Of a stretch of 64,000 nucleotides of DNA, positions 10,729 through 18,995 are shown piece by piece. The first letter of the stretch is position 1. The number at the start of each line of letters is the position of its first letter. A program made the translations under genes and the position numbers. The DNA lies in assembly GCF_001073085.1 (NCBI RefSeq), contig NZ_JVFV01000030.1, positions 1 to 64,000 on the forward strand. Reading direction: 5' to 3'. The stretch comes from Streptococcus pseudopneumoniae (GTDB lineage: Bacteria > Bacillota > Bacilli > Lactobacillales > Streptococcaceae). The notes beneath the pieces are model-generated. The model did not search any database and was not told where the DNA came from. It was given only the letters and a program-made list of their open reading frames with translations.

Positions 10729-11772
10729 TCATTTTTTTCCTAAAGCTGCTTGCTCCCGATAGAATTTTAGCCAGATTTCAAGAAGATGCCCTTCTGAATA
10801 TTCTCTTGAAATGGCCTTAGCCTTTTCTTTCAACGCTTTCAACGCTTCTGGATGCTCTCGATATTCCAAGATAGCTTCTTTCATCTCTTCTACATCACTT
10901 GTTGGTCTGTAATTTCCTTCAAGAATGACCTTGTAAAGATCTAGATCACGAAGCATAATGGGTGCTTCACAACTCGCAGCTTCTAGAATCGTCATTGGAA
11001 AGAGCTCGTTATAACTTGGAAGCAAGAAAAGATCAGCCAAGGTATAGAGTTCTCTCATCCGTTCTGGCTCAACAATTCCAGGGAAAATTAGATTTTTAGG
11101 AGGATTATCCATAATCTTTTTATAGCGTTCATAACCATCGGTTATTCCCCCAAAAGAGAAGCCACCAGCCCAAATAAAAGTGATATCAGGTAATTCCTCA
11201 GCTAGAGTGATAAAGTCATCTATTCCTTTACGCTTCTGAACCTGACCTGCACCAACGACTACAAACTGATTCTCATCAATTCCCATATCTTTACGAAGTT
11301 GTTCAACTTGCTCTATAGGAAGCGGATGCCATTTTTCTTTGTTGACAAAGTTAGGAATATAGGTCACTTTTTCACGTGGAATTCCAGCAGCCACCAAATC
11401 CTCAATGAAGGTAGGATTGACCACAACCAGATGCTCCATACGGTCATAAAAAGAAAATACATAGCGTTTGACAATCCCCTTTAAGAAGAATGGAATCTTC
11501 AAACTACCTTCCAAGGTATCAGGTAAGAAGTGAACATAGCCAATCTTACGTCCAGAACGTTTTTTATGAAAGGTCGAGAGATAATAAGGAAAATCAATCG
11601 TATGAAAATGAGTAACATCCGCTTCGATTGGAAGATTTTCTGTTACGATCAGTTGGTCTTTCGCATCTCGTTTTAAAAGCTGTACCAGTTCACGGTAAGC
11701 ACCAGACACACCTTGGCCCGCCACTTTTTCACTTGAACTTAGCATATTGATGCGTAATTTCTCTTTTTCCAT
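10729..11772 (-). CDS. cpoA: CpoA, galactosyl-glucosyl-diacylglycerol synthase
   Basis: CpoA adds galactose to monoglucosyl-diacylglycerol to form the main diglycosyl lipid of mitis-group membranes. Pneumococcal cpoA mutants show altered beta-lactam and acid responses. The 347 residues match the pneumococcal length when the start is set at ATG 11772 (MEKEKLRINMLSSSEKVAGQ). The EX7E motif is ELFPMTILE. An upstream ATG (11811) would run through the promoter and is unlikely. The -10 box TATAAT ends seven bases before the ATG, so there is no room for a ribosome binding site and the mRNA seems leaderless. It is followed by the first glycolipid glycosyltransferase. Confidence 0.93.
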   Translation of the reverse strand: MEKEKLRINMLSSSEKVAGQGVSGAYRELVQLLKRDAKDQLIVTENLPIEADVTHFHTIDFPYYLSTFHKKRSGRKIGYVHFLPDTLEGSLKIPFFLKGIVKRYVFSFYDRMEHLVVVNPTFIEDLVAAGIPREKVTYIPNFVNKEKWHPLPIEQVEQLRKDMGIDENQFVVVGAGQVQKRKGIDDFITLAEELPDITFIWAGGFSFGGITDGYERYKKIMDNPPKNLIFPGIVEPERMRELYTLADLFLLPSYNELFPMTILEAASCEAPIMLRDLDLYKVILEGNYRPTSDVEEMKEAILEYREHPEALKALKEKAKAISREYSEGHLLEIWLKFYREQAALGKK

Positions 11773-11779
11773 AGTAACC

Positions 11780-11788
11780 ATTATACCA
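11780..11788 (-). promoter_or_regulatory. Promoter of cpoA (extended -10, start site at the ATG)
   Basis: Minus-strand TGGTATAAT is a perfect extended -10 element. The gap to the cpoA ATG is seven bases (GGTTACT), which places the expected transcript start at or within a base of the ATG. No good -35 box is visible. Confidence 0.7.
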
Positions 11789-11814
11789 TTTTCTTCAAAT
11801 AAAATCAGCAAATA

Positions 11815-11872
11815 AAAAGAGAGATAGCATAAAAGCTGGGAATTTCCTGGCGTCTACACTATTTCTCTTTTT
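11815..11872 (-). terminator. Terminator of the dnaG-rpoD-DUF59 operon
   Basis: On the minus strand a long imperfect hairpin has outer arms AAAAAGAGA-ATAG and CTAT-TCTCTTTTT and an inner GCCAGGAAA / TTCCCAGC pairing. It lies ten bases beyond the DUF59 stop and ends in a T-rich arm. Confidence 0.65.
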
Positions 11873-11881
11873 ATAATTTAC

Positions 11882-12211
11882 TTACTTGATGCCTAAAGCG
11901 ATACGAGCGTAACGGCTCATTTTCTCAACTGTCCAAGCTGGATACCAAACTAATTTGACTTCAACGTTAGTAACCTCTGGAACATCCGTCATAGCATCAT
12001 AGATTTGGTCGGTTAAAAGATCTGCCAAGGGACAACCCATGGTTGTCAAGGTCATATCAATTTCAGTCTCACCTGTATCGCCATCAAAACGAATCTCGTA
12101 GATCAAGCCTAGATTGACAATATCAATCCCTAATTCAGGGTCAATCACTTCTTCTAGTGCTGTCAAAATACGTGTTTTGATATTTTCAATCTGTTCTTCT
12201 GTGTAAGCCAT
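11882..12211 (-). CDS. DUF59 (MIP18/SufT-like) iron-sulfur assembly protein
   Basis: The 109-residue protein is a single DUF59 domain, the family that includes SufT, PaaD and MIP18 and takes part in maturing iron-sulfur proteins. Landmarks are DPELGIDIVNLGLIYEI and the Cys-bearing TLTTMGCPLADLL. The ATG at 12211 is preferred over an in-frame GTG six bases upstream because GGGAGAG sits at proper spacing before the ATG. It lies 17 bases after rpoD and ends the dnaG-rpoD operon. The acceptor protein is unknown. Confidence 0.85.
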   Translation of the reverse strand: MAYTEEQIENIKTRILTALEEVIDPELGIDIVNLGLIYEIRFDGDTGETEIDMTLTTMGCPLADLLTDQIYDAMTDVPEVTNVEVKLVWYPAWTVEKMSRYARIALGIK

Positions 12212-12228
12212 CTTCACTCTCCCTTAAC

Positions 12229-13338
12229 TTAATCTTCAATGAAATCACGAAGTGGTTTGCTTCGACTTGGCTGGCGAAGTTTTCTCAAAGCTTTGGCCTC
12301 AATCTGACGGATACGTTCACGCGTTACGTTAAAGACTTTACCAACATCCTCCAAGGTACGCATTTTCCCATCATCAAGACCAAAGCGGAGACGCAAGACA
12401 TTCTCTTCACGGTCAGTCAATGTATCTAACACTTCATCCAACTGCTCACGTAAAACGATACGAGTTGTATAGTCCACTGGATTTTCAATCACTTCATCCT
12501 CGATAAAATCACCAAGATGGCTGTCATCCTCTTCACCAATTGGCGTTTCAAGAGAAACCGGCTCTTGGGCAATCTTGAGGATTTCACGAACCTTGTCAGG
12601 TGTCATATCCATGCGTTCAGCGATTTGTTCAGGAGTTGGATCTTGTCCCAACTCTTGAAGAAGATTACGTTGTTCACGAACAAGCTTGTTAATGGTTTCC
12701 ACCATGTGAACTGGGATACGGATGGTACGAGCTTGGTCAGCAATGGCACGAGTAATAGCCTGACGAATCCACCAAGTCGCATAAGTTGAGAATTTGAACC
12801 CTTTAGAGTAGTCAAATTTATCAACGGCCTTCATCAAGCCCATGTTTCCTTCTTGGATCAAGTCAAGGAACTGCATTCCACGTCCAACATAACGTTTAGC
12901 GATAGATACTACCAAACGAAGGTTAGCTTCTGCAAGGCGTTGTTTCGCTTCGATATCACCCGCTTCAACAGCAAGGGCCAACTCTTTTTCCTCTTCATTT
13001 GTAAGCAGAGGCACAACCCCGATTTCTTTCAAATACATACGGACAGGGTCATTGACCTTAGCAGAGGTTGAACCAATCAAATCTTCATCAGTCAACTCTG
13101 GTTCTTCCTCAGTGCTCAAAACACGCGCACTTGGATTTCCTTCGTTGTCCGTAATTGAGATACCAGCATCTTGTATGCGTTGCAAAAGATTCTCAATACC
13201 TTCCACATCTAAAGTGAAGGGAATTACGAGGGCGTTATTGATTTCATCATCAGTTGCTGTACCAGTTTTTTTATGATTGCGAATAAATTCCGCTACTTGG
13301 ACGTCAAAGGTTGTTACTTCTTTTTGTTTTGTTGCCAT
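12229..13338 (-). CDS. rpoD: Primary sigma factor RpoD (SigA)
   Basis: This is the housekeeping sigma-70 factor, which directs RNA polymerase to -35/-10 promoters. The 369 residues show region 1.1 (about 8-70), region 1.2 ([16 protein letters not shown]), region 2 with [38 protein letters not shown] and [13 protein letters not shown], region 3 and region 4 ending in [18 protein letters not shown]. The gene sits two bases after dnaG, forming the classical macromolecular-synthesis operon, here without rpsU. Confidence 0.97.
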   Translation of the reverse strand: MATKQKEVTTFDVQVAEFIRNHKKTGTATDDEINNALVIPFTLDVEGIENLLQRIQDAGISITDNEGNPSARVLSTEEEPELTDEDLIGSTSAKVNDPVRMYLKEIGVVPLLTNEEEKELALAVEAGDIEAKQRLAEANLRLVVSIAKRYVGRGMQFLDLIQEGNMGLMKAVDKFDYSKGFKFSTYATWWIRQAITRAIADQARTIRIPVHMVETINKLVREQRNLLQELGQDPTPEQIAERMDMTPDKVREILKIAQEPVSLETPIGEEDDSHLGDFIEDEVIENPVDYTTRIVLREQLDEVLDTLTDREENVLRLRFGLDDGKMRTLEDVGKVFNVTRERIRQIEAKALRKLRQPSRSKPLRDFIED

Positions 13339-13340
13339 TC

Positions 13341-15101
13341 TTACTCCATTCTTCTTTTTTGGGCAATTAAGCGTTCTAGCTCTTCTAATGCGGTGTATGT
13401 ATCACCGACATGGCTAGCTTCCTGAACTTTCTTTTTAATTTGCAGATTTTCCTGATTCAAAAGAGCTCTTTTTCTAGACTCTTCCACTTCGGCTAACTCG
13501 TGAGGGGACATCTCAGGTGGCAAATCTAAGGCTAGGACTTGATACCACGCACTCTCCACTTCTCTGGTCTGATGAGCCAAATCCTCAGATGAGATACTTC
13601 CATTATCAATCAAGAGTCCATACAAGGTCTGAAACTCTGGAGTTTCAAAGATAAAATCCTCTCTTAAGCGATAGTCGTTAAGCACCAAGGGATGTTCCAT
13701 CATTCGGTAGAGGATATGAGCTTCTGCTCTCATCACTGCTGTCAGCTGCTTGGTAACAGACATAGTGACAGGACTCGGACTATAGGTCTCCTTGACCTTC
13801 TCCTTTCTCTGTCTGACACGACTTTCATTGACAATATGTTCGACTTGCTGATAGTCAAAAGATGGCAAGTGATCCGTCAAAATGTGAATGTAGGAATTCT
13901 GAGCTGTGATAGAGGGTTCCTTGGCGATTAAGGGGGCAATTTTCTCTATAAATTCAATCTGGGCTTGTAGATTTTCACTATTTTCAGGTCTGAAATGATG
14001 AATGTAAAACTCAACAGGACTGATGCGTGTATTGGTTAATAGATAAGCCAAGTCTTGAGGAGAGTTTTTCTGCAAATATTCATCTGGATCCATTGCGTCA
14101 GGAATCTGGACGACTTGGACAGGTAAATCTTTAAGCTCATCCAAGGCTTTCGCTGTGGCAGCTTGCCCAGCCTTATCTCCGTCATAAGTGACGATAACCT
14201 TTTTAGTAAAGCGTTTCAGATGCTCCACATGTTCACTCGTCAGAGCGGTTCCCATAGAAGCAACTGCATTTTCAATACCAGCACGATAAGCAGCAATGAC
14301 ATCCATAAATCCTTCCATCAGGTAGATTTCAGGAGCCTTGCCCGATCCTTTTTTTACCCTCTCCAAATGATATAATTCGTAACTTTTGTTAAAAATTGCC
14401 GTCGCTCGACTATTTTTATACTTTCCAGTTTGAGCATCGGCCTCCTGCCATACTCGACCAGAAAAGGCAATCACCTTTCCTTGATCATTTGAGATCGGAA
14501 ACATAATACGATTATGAAAGGTATCAAAAAATTGATTACTCTCAGATAGATAAAACAAACCTGAATCCAGCAAGTCATTTTCGCTATAATCATCTGCTAA
14601 ACGTTGATAGAGATAAGAGCGTTCTGCTGGAGCCAAACCAATCATAAAATGCTTTAGAACATCATCTGTTAAGCCACGTTTACAGAGGTAGTTCCTCGCT
14701 TCCTCACCCATCTTCGTCGTCATGAGGATGGCATGATAAAACCGTGCAGCCTTGTCATGCATATCGTAGAGATTTTGATGGGGTGACCTAGGCTGTACAG
14801 AACTTTGAACAGGCGCTGCCATCTGAATCCCAAGTCTCTCAGCTAATATTCTCACCGCATCCGCAAAGGTTACTTGCTGATACTCCTCGATAAACTTAAA
14901 AACATCTCCAGAACGACCACATCCAAAGCAATGGTAAAATTGCTTATCTTCGACCACGTTAAAGGAAGGGGTCTTTTCACCATGAAAAGGACAGAGCCCT
15001 AAAAAGTTCCGTCCAGATTTTTGTAAAGAAATCACTTCTCCTATGATTTCGACAATATTGGTATTGTTTTTGATCTCTTCGATGAGTCTCTTGTCAACCA
15101 T
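13341..15101 (-). CDS. dnaG: DNA primase DnaG
   Basis: DnaG makes RNA primers for DNA replication and works with the replicative helicase. The N-terminal zinc-binding domain has [13 protein letters not shown] and CFGCG. The TOPRIM core shows [16 protein letters not shown] and [11 protein letters not shown] with the acidic metal ligands, and a helicase-binding C-terminal domain follows from about residue 430. The start is set at ATG 15101 ([13 protein letters not shown]) because GGAGG lies eight bases before it. An upstream in-frame ATG at 15116 would overlap that ribosome site. The product is 586 residues, a normal length. Confidence 0.96.
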   Translation of the reverse strand: MVDKRLIEEIKNNTNIVEIIGEVISLQKSGRNFLGLCPFHGEKTPSFNVVEDKQFYHCFGCGRSGDVFKFIEEYQQVTFADAVRILAERLGIQMAAPVQSSVQPRSPHQNLYDMHDKAARFYHAILMTTKMGEEARNYLCKRGLTDDVLKHFMIGLAPAERSYLYQRLADDYSENDLLDSGLFYLSESNQFFDTFHNRIMFPISNDQGKVIAFSGRVWQEADAQTGKYKNSRATAIFNKSYELYHLERVKKGSGKAPEIYLMEGFMDVIAAYRAGIENAVASMGTALTSEHVEHLKRFTKKVIVTYDGDKAGQAATAKALDELKDLPVQVVQIPDAMDPDEYLQKNSPQDLAYLLTNTRISPVEFYIHHFRPENSENLQAQIEFIEKIAPLIAKEPSITAQNSYIHILTDHLPSFDYQQVEHIVNESRVRQRKEKVKETYSPSPVTMSVTKQLTAVMRAEAHILYRMMEHPLVLNDYRLREDFIFETPEFQTLYGLLIDNGSISSEDLAHQTREVESAWYQVLALDLPPEMSPHELAEVEESRKRALLNQENLQIKKKVQEASHVGDTYTALEELERLIAQKRRME

Positions 15102-15138
15102 AGACAATACCTCCATTTTATCACAGTTTACTCTAACT

Positions 15139-15168
15139 AGTATAGCTTATTTCTGAAAAAAAGTAAAC
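15139..15168 (-). promoter_or_regulatory. Promoter of dnaG-rpoD
   Basis: Minus-strand TTTACT and TATACT boxes are separated by 18 bases and lie about 35 nt before the dnaG start. Confidence 0.55.
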
Positions 15169-15281
15169 CATTTCATACACTTTACATGAGACTATTTCAT
15201 AAGTTTCCAGCTATCATGAAAAACTGAATCTTCTAAGTAAATCATTCTAATATTTGAAAGAAAAATAAAAGAAATAAAATC

Positions 15282-15713
15282 CTATTTCACTTGATCTTCG
15301 AGGTTATTTTTTAATATTCTGCTAATATACTGACCATCTTTTCTACTGATACAAGCCGTTGCAAAAGTCATTGGTGCTATATAAACTTCTCCTCTATAGG
15401 ATGGATCAGTCAATACAGGCATAGAATAATAGGCGTTCTTTTTATTTTTAAGGTCAATAAACCATTTACCTCCTAGGTGTTTGCGAAAGGTTTCACCGAT
15501 ATAAACGGTCAAATAATCCAACATCTTTCGGTCTGCTATCAAAGCATGGTGGTCTTCGTAGTGAGCCAAGATCCAAGCCTCCAAATCATCCAAGGACTGC
15601 ATACTATAGTCTAAATGAAGGCCTTGTTCCTCAGCAAACTCCCTAGTAAAATAGTCCATCTTAAATCCAATTTGAAAAATCCATTCTTGAAAATCTTCTT
15701 GTGTGTAAGCCAT
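15282..15713 (-). CDS. Conserved hypothetical protein (143 aa)
   Basis: I do not recognise a domain in this protein. It is soluble (no membrane segment or signal peptide), acidic in its first half (MAYTQEDFQEWIFQIGFKMD) and contains the sequence YLTVYIGETFRKHLGGKW followed by a beta-rich part with KNAYYSMPVL and EVYIAPMTFATACISRK. The look is that of a small DUF-type immunity- or SUKH-like protein, but that is only an impression. A good ribosome site (AAGGAG, eight bases) precedes the ATG. It is monocistronic, between the dnaG promoter and the ABC operon terminator. Confidence 0.7.
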   Translation of the reverse strand: MAYTQEDFQEWIFQIGFKMDYFTREFAEEQGLHLDYSMQSLDDLEAWILAHYEDHHALIADRKMLDYLTVYIGETFRKHLGGKWFIDLKNKKNAYYSMPVLTDPSYRGEVYIAPMTFATACISRKDGQYISRILKNNLEDQVK

Positions 15714-15820
15714 GTTTTTATCTCCTTACTTTTATCAAAGTTTAAGATTCTTATACTGATTATACTCCAAAGTAAAACTGACGAATAGGAAAAAACAGTA
15801 ATATTTAAAATTCACCAAAA

Positions 15821-15850
15821 AACTTAGAAGCAAAAGCCTACTTCTAAGTT
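15821..15850. terminator. Terminator of the tryptophan-type ABC operon
   Basis: A 10-bp perfect stem (AACTTAGAAG / CTTCTAAGTT) with a 10-nt loop has T-rich tracts on both strands. It lies about 30 nt beyond the ATPase gene stop. Confidence 0.75.
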
Positions 15851-15877
15851 TTTAAGGATACTTGATTTAAAAATTTT

Positions 15878-16636
15878 CTACTCAAAAAGTTGATAGTAAT
15901 CTGAAATCTTCATTTTAGCTTTTTCATCCTTGTTTAAATCTTGAATGATTCGTCCTTCTTTCATAACAATGAGGCGATTTCCATACTTGAGAGCATCTTC
16001 CATATGGTGGGTAATCATCAGAGCAGTCAGATGGTCCTTACTGACAAAGTCATCTGTCAATTCCATCAAGGCTACACTTGTTTTAGGGTCAAGGGCTGCC
16101 GTATGTTCATCCAACAAAAGGAGTTCTGGACGCTTCAAGGTCGCCATCAAGAGGCTCAAGGCCTGCCTTTGTCCACCTGACAAAAATTCAATCGGAGTAT
16201 CCAAGTGCTTCTCTAGGCCATTTCCAACCTTCTCAATAGTCGCTTGAAATTCTTCCTTGTAAGCTGAGAGTCTTCTTGGAAAGAGTCCACGTTTTTCTCC
16301 ACGGAACTTGGCAATCAAAAGATTTTCCGCAACCGTCATACGTGGAGCAGTTCCCATCTTGGGATCTTGGAAGACACGAGAAAGGTATTTGGCACGCTTT
16401 TCTGGGCTAAAATGAGTCACATCCTCACCCATGATGCGAATACTCCCGCTAGTCAAGGGCAGAGTTCCTGCAATGCTATTAAAGAGAGTTGACTTGCCTG
16501 CACCATTTCCACCCAAAATTGTGATGAAGTCATGTTCATAAATATCAAGTGAAACATCGTTTAGGATAATCTTTTCTTCGTCAAAGCCATTTGTCACAAT
16601 TTTTGTGGCATTTCTTAATTCTACAATCGCTGTCAT
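15878..16636 (-). CDS. trpZ: ABC transporter ATP-binding protein, tryptophan-type (TrpZ)
   Basis: This 252-residue ATPase powers the importer encoded by the two genes before it. Walker A is GGNGAGKST, the signature is LSGGQRQALSL and Walker B is LLLLDEHTAALDP; the Q-loop and H-loop (MITHHM) are also present. It overlaps the permease gene by four bases, as expected for a coupled operon. The subfamily goes with ABC_sub_bind (PF04392) receptors. The T-box at the head of the operon argues for an aromatic amino acid substrate, most likely tryptophan. Confidence 0.9.
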   Translation of the reverse strand: MTAIVELRNATKIVTNGFDEEKIILNDVSLDIYEHDFITILGGNGAGKSTLFNSIAGTLPLTSGSIRIMGEDVTHFSPEKRAKYLSRVFQDPKMGTAPRMTVAENLLIAKFRGEKRGLFPRRLSAYKEEFQATIEKVGNGLEKHLDTPIEFLSGGQRQALSLLMATLKRPELLLLDEHTAALDPKTSVALMELTDDFVSKDHLTALMITHHMEDALKYGNRLIVMKEGRIIQDLNKDEKAKMKISDYYQLFE

Positions 16637-17499
16637 TTGCTTAACTTGACTCCTTTCAAGTATTTATCCTTAAGGGTTGGAATAACTAGACAAGTTGCTA
16701 GGATAAGAGCACTGTATAAACGGAGGTAACTAGTATTAAAGCCAAGAGCAATGACTCCCCATACCAAGAATTGGTAACTAATAGAGCCAACAACAATAGT
16801 AACCAAGCGTTCTGCTAATGTGAGGCTCTTAAAGAGTACTTCACCGATAATCAAACTTGCAAGACCAACAACGATAACACCGATACCACGAGAGACATCC
16901 GCGTAGCCTTCTTGTTGAGCAATAAGGGCGCCAGCAAGGGCGATAACACCATTTGACAAGACCAAACCCATAAGCTCCATACGGCCTGTATTGATACCAA
17001 AACTACGAGCCATATCTGGATTATCCCCTGTAGCGATATAAGCTTGTCCAAGTTTGGTATCTAGGAAGAAAAGCATGAGAAGGATAACCAAAGTCACAAA
17101 GATTAAACCTGTCAGTAATTGATTAACCTCTAATGAAAATGGAAGAACATCTTGGATTTGCTTGGTGTTTAAAAGTCCAAGGTTAGCCCGTCCCATAATC
17201 ATGAGCATGATAGAATGACAGGAAGTCATGACTAAAATTCCTGATAGAAGAGTTGGAATTTTCCCTTTGGTATACAATAGTCCAGCTGCTAAACCAGCAA
17301 GACAACCGGCTCCTATGGCTGCTAAAGTAGCAAGAAAAGGATTGACTCCTTGTGTAATCAGAGTCACTGCTACTGCTCCTCCCAATGGGAAGGAACCTTC
17401 AGTTGTCATATCTGGAAAGTTCAGGATTCGAAAGGTCATAAAGATTCCCAAACCCAGGATAGCCCAGACCAATCCCTGTGAAATAATAGATATTAGCAT
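16633..17499 (-). CDS. trpY: ABC transporter permease, tryptophan-type (TrpY)
   Basis: The 288-residue integral membrane protein has about eight hydrophobic helices and belongs to the branched-chain-type permease family (BPD_transp_2). Landmarks are RILNFPDMTTEGSFPLGGAV near the start, GLAAGLLYTKGKIPTLLSGIL and GDNPDMARSFGI, the cytoplasmic loop that contacts the ATPase. It lies between the binding-protein gene (61-base gap) and the ATPase (four-base overlap). Confidence 0.9.
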   Translation of the reverse strand: MLISIISQGLVWAILGLGIFMTFRILNFPDMTTEGSFPLGGAVAVTLITQGVNPFLATLAAIGAGCLAGLAAGLLYTKGKIPTLLSGILVMTSCHSIMLMIMGRANLGLLNTKQIQDVLPFSLEVNQLLTGLIFVTLVILLMLFFLDTKLGQAYIATGDNPDMARSFGINTGRMELMGLVLSNGVIALAGALIAQQEGYADVSRGIGVIVVGLASLIIGEVLFKSLTLAERLVTIVVGSISYQFLVWGVIALGFNTSYLRLYSALILATCLVIPTLKDKYLKGVKLSK

Positions 17500-17560
17500 A
17501 TTTGTTTCGTTTCCTTTATTTTAAAAATTGGAGGAGATGTCTCCAACTCCTCCTACATTC

Positions 17561-18562
17561 TTATTCAATTACTTGACCAGCGTCTTTGAGAACTGATTCA
17601 GGAATTGTGATTCCAAGTTCTTGAGCGACTTTTTTGTTGATAACCGATTTACCAGTTGAGAAGACATTGACTGGTGTATCAGCAGGTTTTTCACCCTTCA
17701 AGACTTTGGCAATCATTTTACCAGTAGCAACACCAAGATCGTGTTGGTCAACAACCACTGATGCTAAACCACCTGCTTCTACCATGGCACTCGCACTTGG
17801 GTAGATTGGTTTTTTAGCTGTTTGGTTACTTGATACTACAGTTGAGAATGCAGATGCGATTGTGTTATCGATTGGAATCCAGATTGCATCTACTTTACCA
17901 GTCATAACATTAACTGTTGAAGCAATTTCGTTAGTTGATGGAACTGCAAATGTTTCTACTTTCAAACCAGCTTTTTCAGCATAAGTTTTAAATTCTTCAA
18001 CTTGTGATTTTGAGTTATCTTCACTACTTGAGTAAAGAGCTCCAACCGTCTTGACATCAGGAGTCAATGTCTTGATCAATTCAACCTGTTGTTGAGCAGG
18101 GTTGTGGTCAGATACCCCTGTGATGTTCCCACCTGGTTTTTCCAAGTTTTGTACAAGGTTAGCACCAATTGGATCTGTAACTGCTGACATAATAACAGGA
18201 AGGTCTTTTGTTGCACTTGCAAGACCTTGCGCTGCTGGTGTTGCGATTCCGACAACTACATCGTTTCCGTTTGCGACTAATTGCTTACTCATTGTCGCAA
18301 CCTTACTTTGGTCACCTTCTGAGTTCATAAAGTCGATTTTAACTTGATCACCTTTATAGCCTTCTTCAGCAAGTCCATCTTGGATACCTTGGTAAATCAA
18401 ATCGAGTGACGGATGGCTGACAAACTGAAGAACACCAACCTTAGCAGTTTTATTTGCTGTCTCAGTTTTAGTTTCTTGTTTCGTTAAGCTAGAATATACC
18501 AAGCTTCCACCAACTACAAGTGCTAATGCTACGATAATACCGAGTAGACGTTTGTTTTTCAT
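17561..18562 (-). CDS. trpX: ABC transporter substrate-binding protein, tryptophan-type (TrpX)
   Basis: This is the extracytoplasmic receptor of the importer. The 333 residues begin with a basic, hydrophobic signal (MKNKRLLGIIVALALVVGG), and the ABC_sub_bind domain spans about residue 40 to the end. No lipobox Cys is present, so the protein is probably anchored by its uncleaved helix. The close pneumococcal homologue has a crystal structure with bound L-tryptophan, as I recall. An AAGGAG ribosome site precedes the ATG. Expression should be controlled by the T-box upstream, so uptake rises when charged tRNA is scarce. Confidence 0.9.
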   Translation of the reverse strand: MKNKRLLGIIVALALVVGGSLVYSSLTKQETKTETANKTAKVGVLQFVSHPSLDLIYQGIQDGLAEEGYKGDQVKIDFMNSEGDQSKVATMSKQLVANGNDVVVGIATPAAQGLASATKDLPVIMSAVTDPIGANLVQNLEKPGGNITGVSDHNPAQQQVELIKTLTPDVKTVGALYSSSEDNSKSQVEEFKTYAEKAGLKVETFAVPSTNEIASTVNVMTGKVDAIWIPIDNTIASAFSTVVSSNQTAKKPIYPSASAMVEAGGLASVVVDQHDLGVATGKMIAKVLKGEKPADTPVNVFSTGKSVINKKVAQELGITIPESVLKDAGQVIE

Positions 18563-18606
18563 AATTTTCTCCTTATTTCTTCTTAACTTATTATTTTTTT
18601 ATTCAA

Positions 18607-18642
18607 TCACTTATTCAAGCGTCGCCATCGTTTGAATTCCAT
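18607..18642 (-). CDS. Possible 11-codon leader ORF (MEFKRWRRLNK) between T-box and trpX
   Basis: A tiny ORF begins at ATG 18642 with a perfect ribosome site (AGGAGG, seven bases away) directly after the T-box terminator, and stops with TGA at 18607. Its peptide MEFKRWRRLNK is strongly basic and contains one Trp codon, in an operon that appears to import tryptophan. The gene trpX starts 44 bases further on with its own ribosome site. Translation is not proven. It could be a leader peptide giving a second layer of control, or a chance ORF. Confidence 0.4.
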   Translation of the reverse strand: MEFKRWRRLNK

Positions 18643-18660
18643 TATTTATCCTCCTCATAG

Positions 18661-18895
18661 AAAAAGTCCTCACACAAAAAACTTGTGTGAGGACGTCGAT
18701 ACGCGGTGCCACCTCAATTATAGGGAATATCCCTATCTCTCAATCTCGCTTCACGAGTTGCACTATAAGGTGTGCGTACCGAATTCTTATGATTTCAAAT
18801 TCTTTATAACATTCAGCCCAATTTTCATCACTTTCATCTATCCGTTTCCACCAACCACAGACTCTCTAAAAAATTTCAATGACTACTTTCTGAAT
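18661..18895 (-). ncRNA. T-box riboswitch, predicted tRNA-Trp, controlling trpXYZ
   Basis: The minus strand carries the conserved T-box core GGTGGCACCGCG (18702-18713). A 12-bp terminator (TTGTGTGAGGAC / GTCCTCACACAA, 18666-18694) with a T run follows. The leader upstream holds the usual stem I features (AGAGAGT...GGTGGAAACGG) and a TGG triplet in AAAATTGGGC that could be the specifier. The base after TGG in the T-box is C, which would pair with a G discriminator base. tRNA-Trp has G there, which supports tryptophan. Uncharged tRNA would favour the antiterminator and allow transport-gene expression. Confidence 0.85.
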
Positions 18896-18901
18896 GCTTA
18901 A

Positions 18902-18929
18902 ATTATATCATTTTACTAAAACTTGTCAA
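18902..18929 (-). promoter_or_regulatory. Promoter of the T-box/trpXYZ transcript
   Basis: Minus-strand TTGACA and TATAAT are both perfect and separated by 16 bases. The predicted start is near 18895. Confidence 0.85.
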
Positions 18930-18995
18930 GGGTTTTCATAAAATATTTTAAATATTAACAAAAATTTCTACGGTTTTTATAAAAACTAACTTGTA

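Noticed and set aside
11773..11811. Longer CpoA starting at ATG 11811.
   Set aside because: The extra 13 codons contain the -10 promoter element, have no ribosome site, and exceed the known pneumococcal length.
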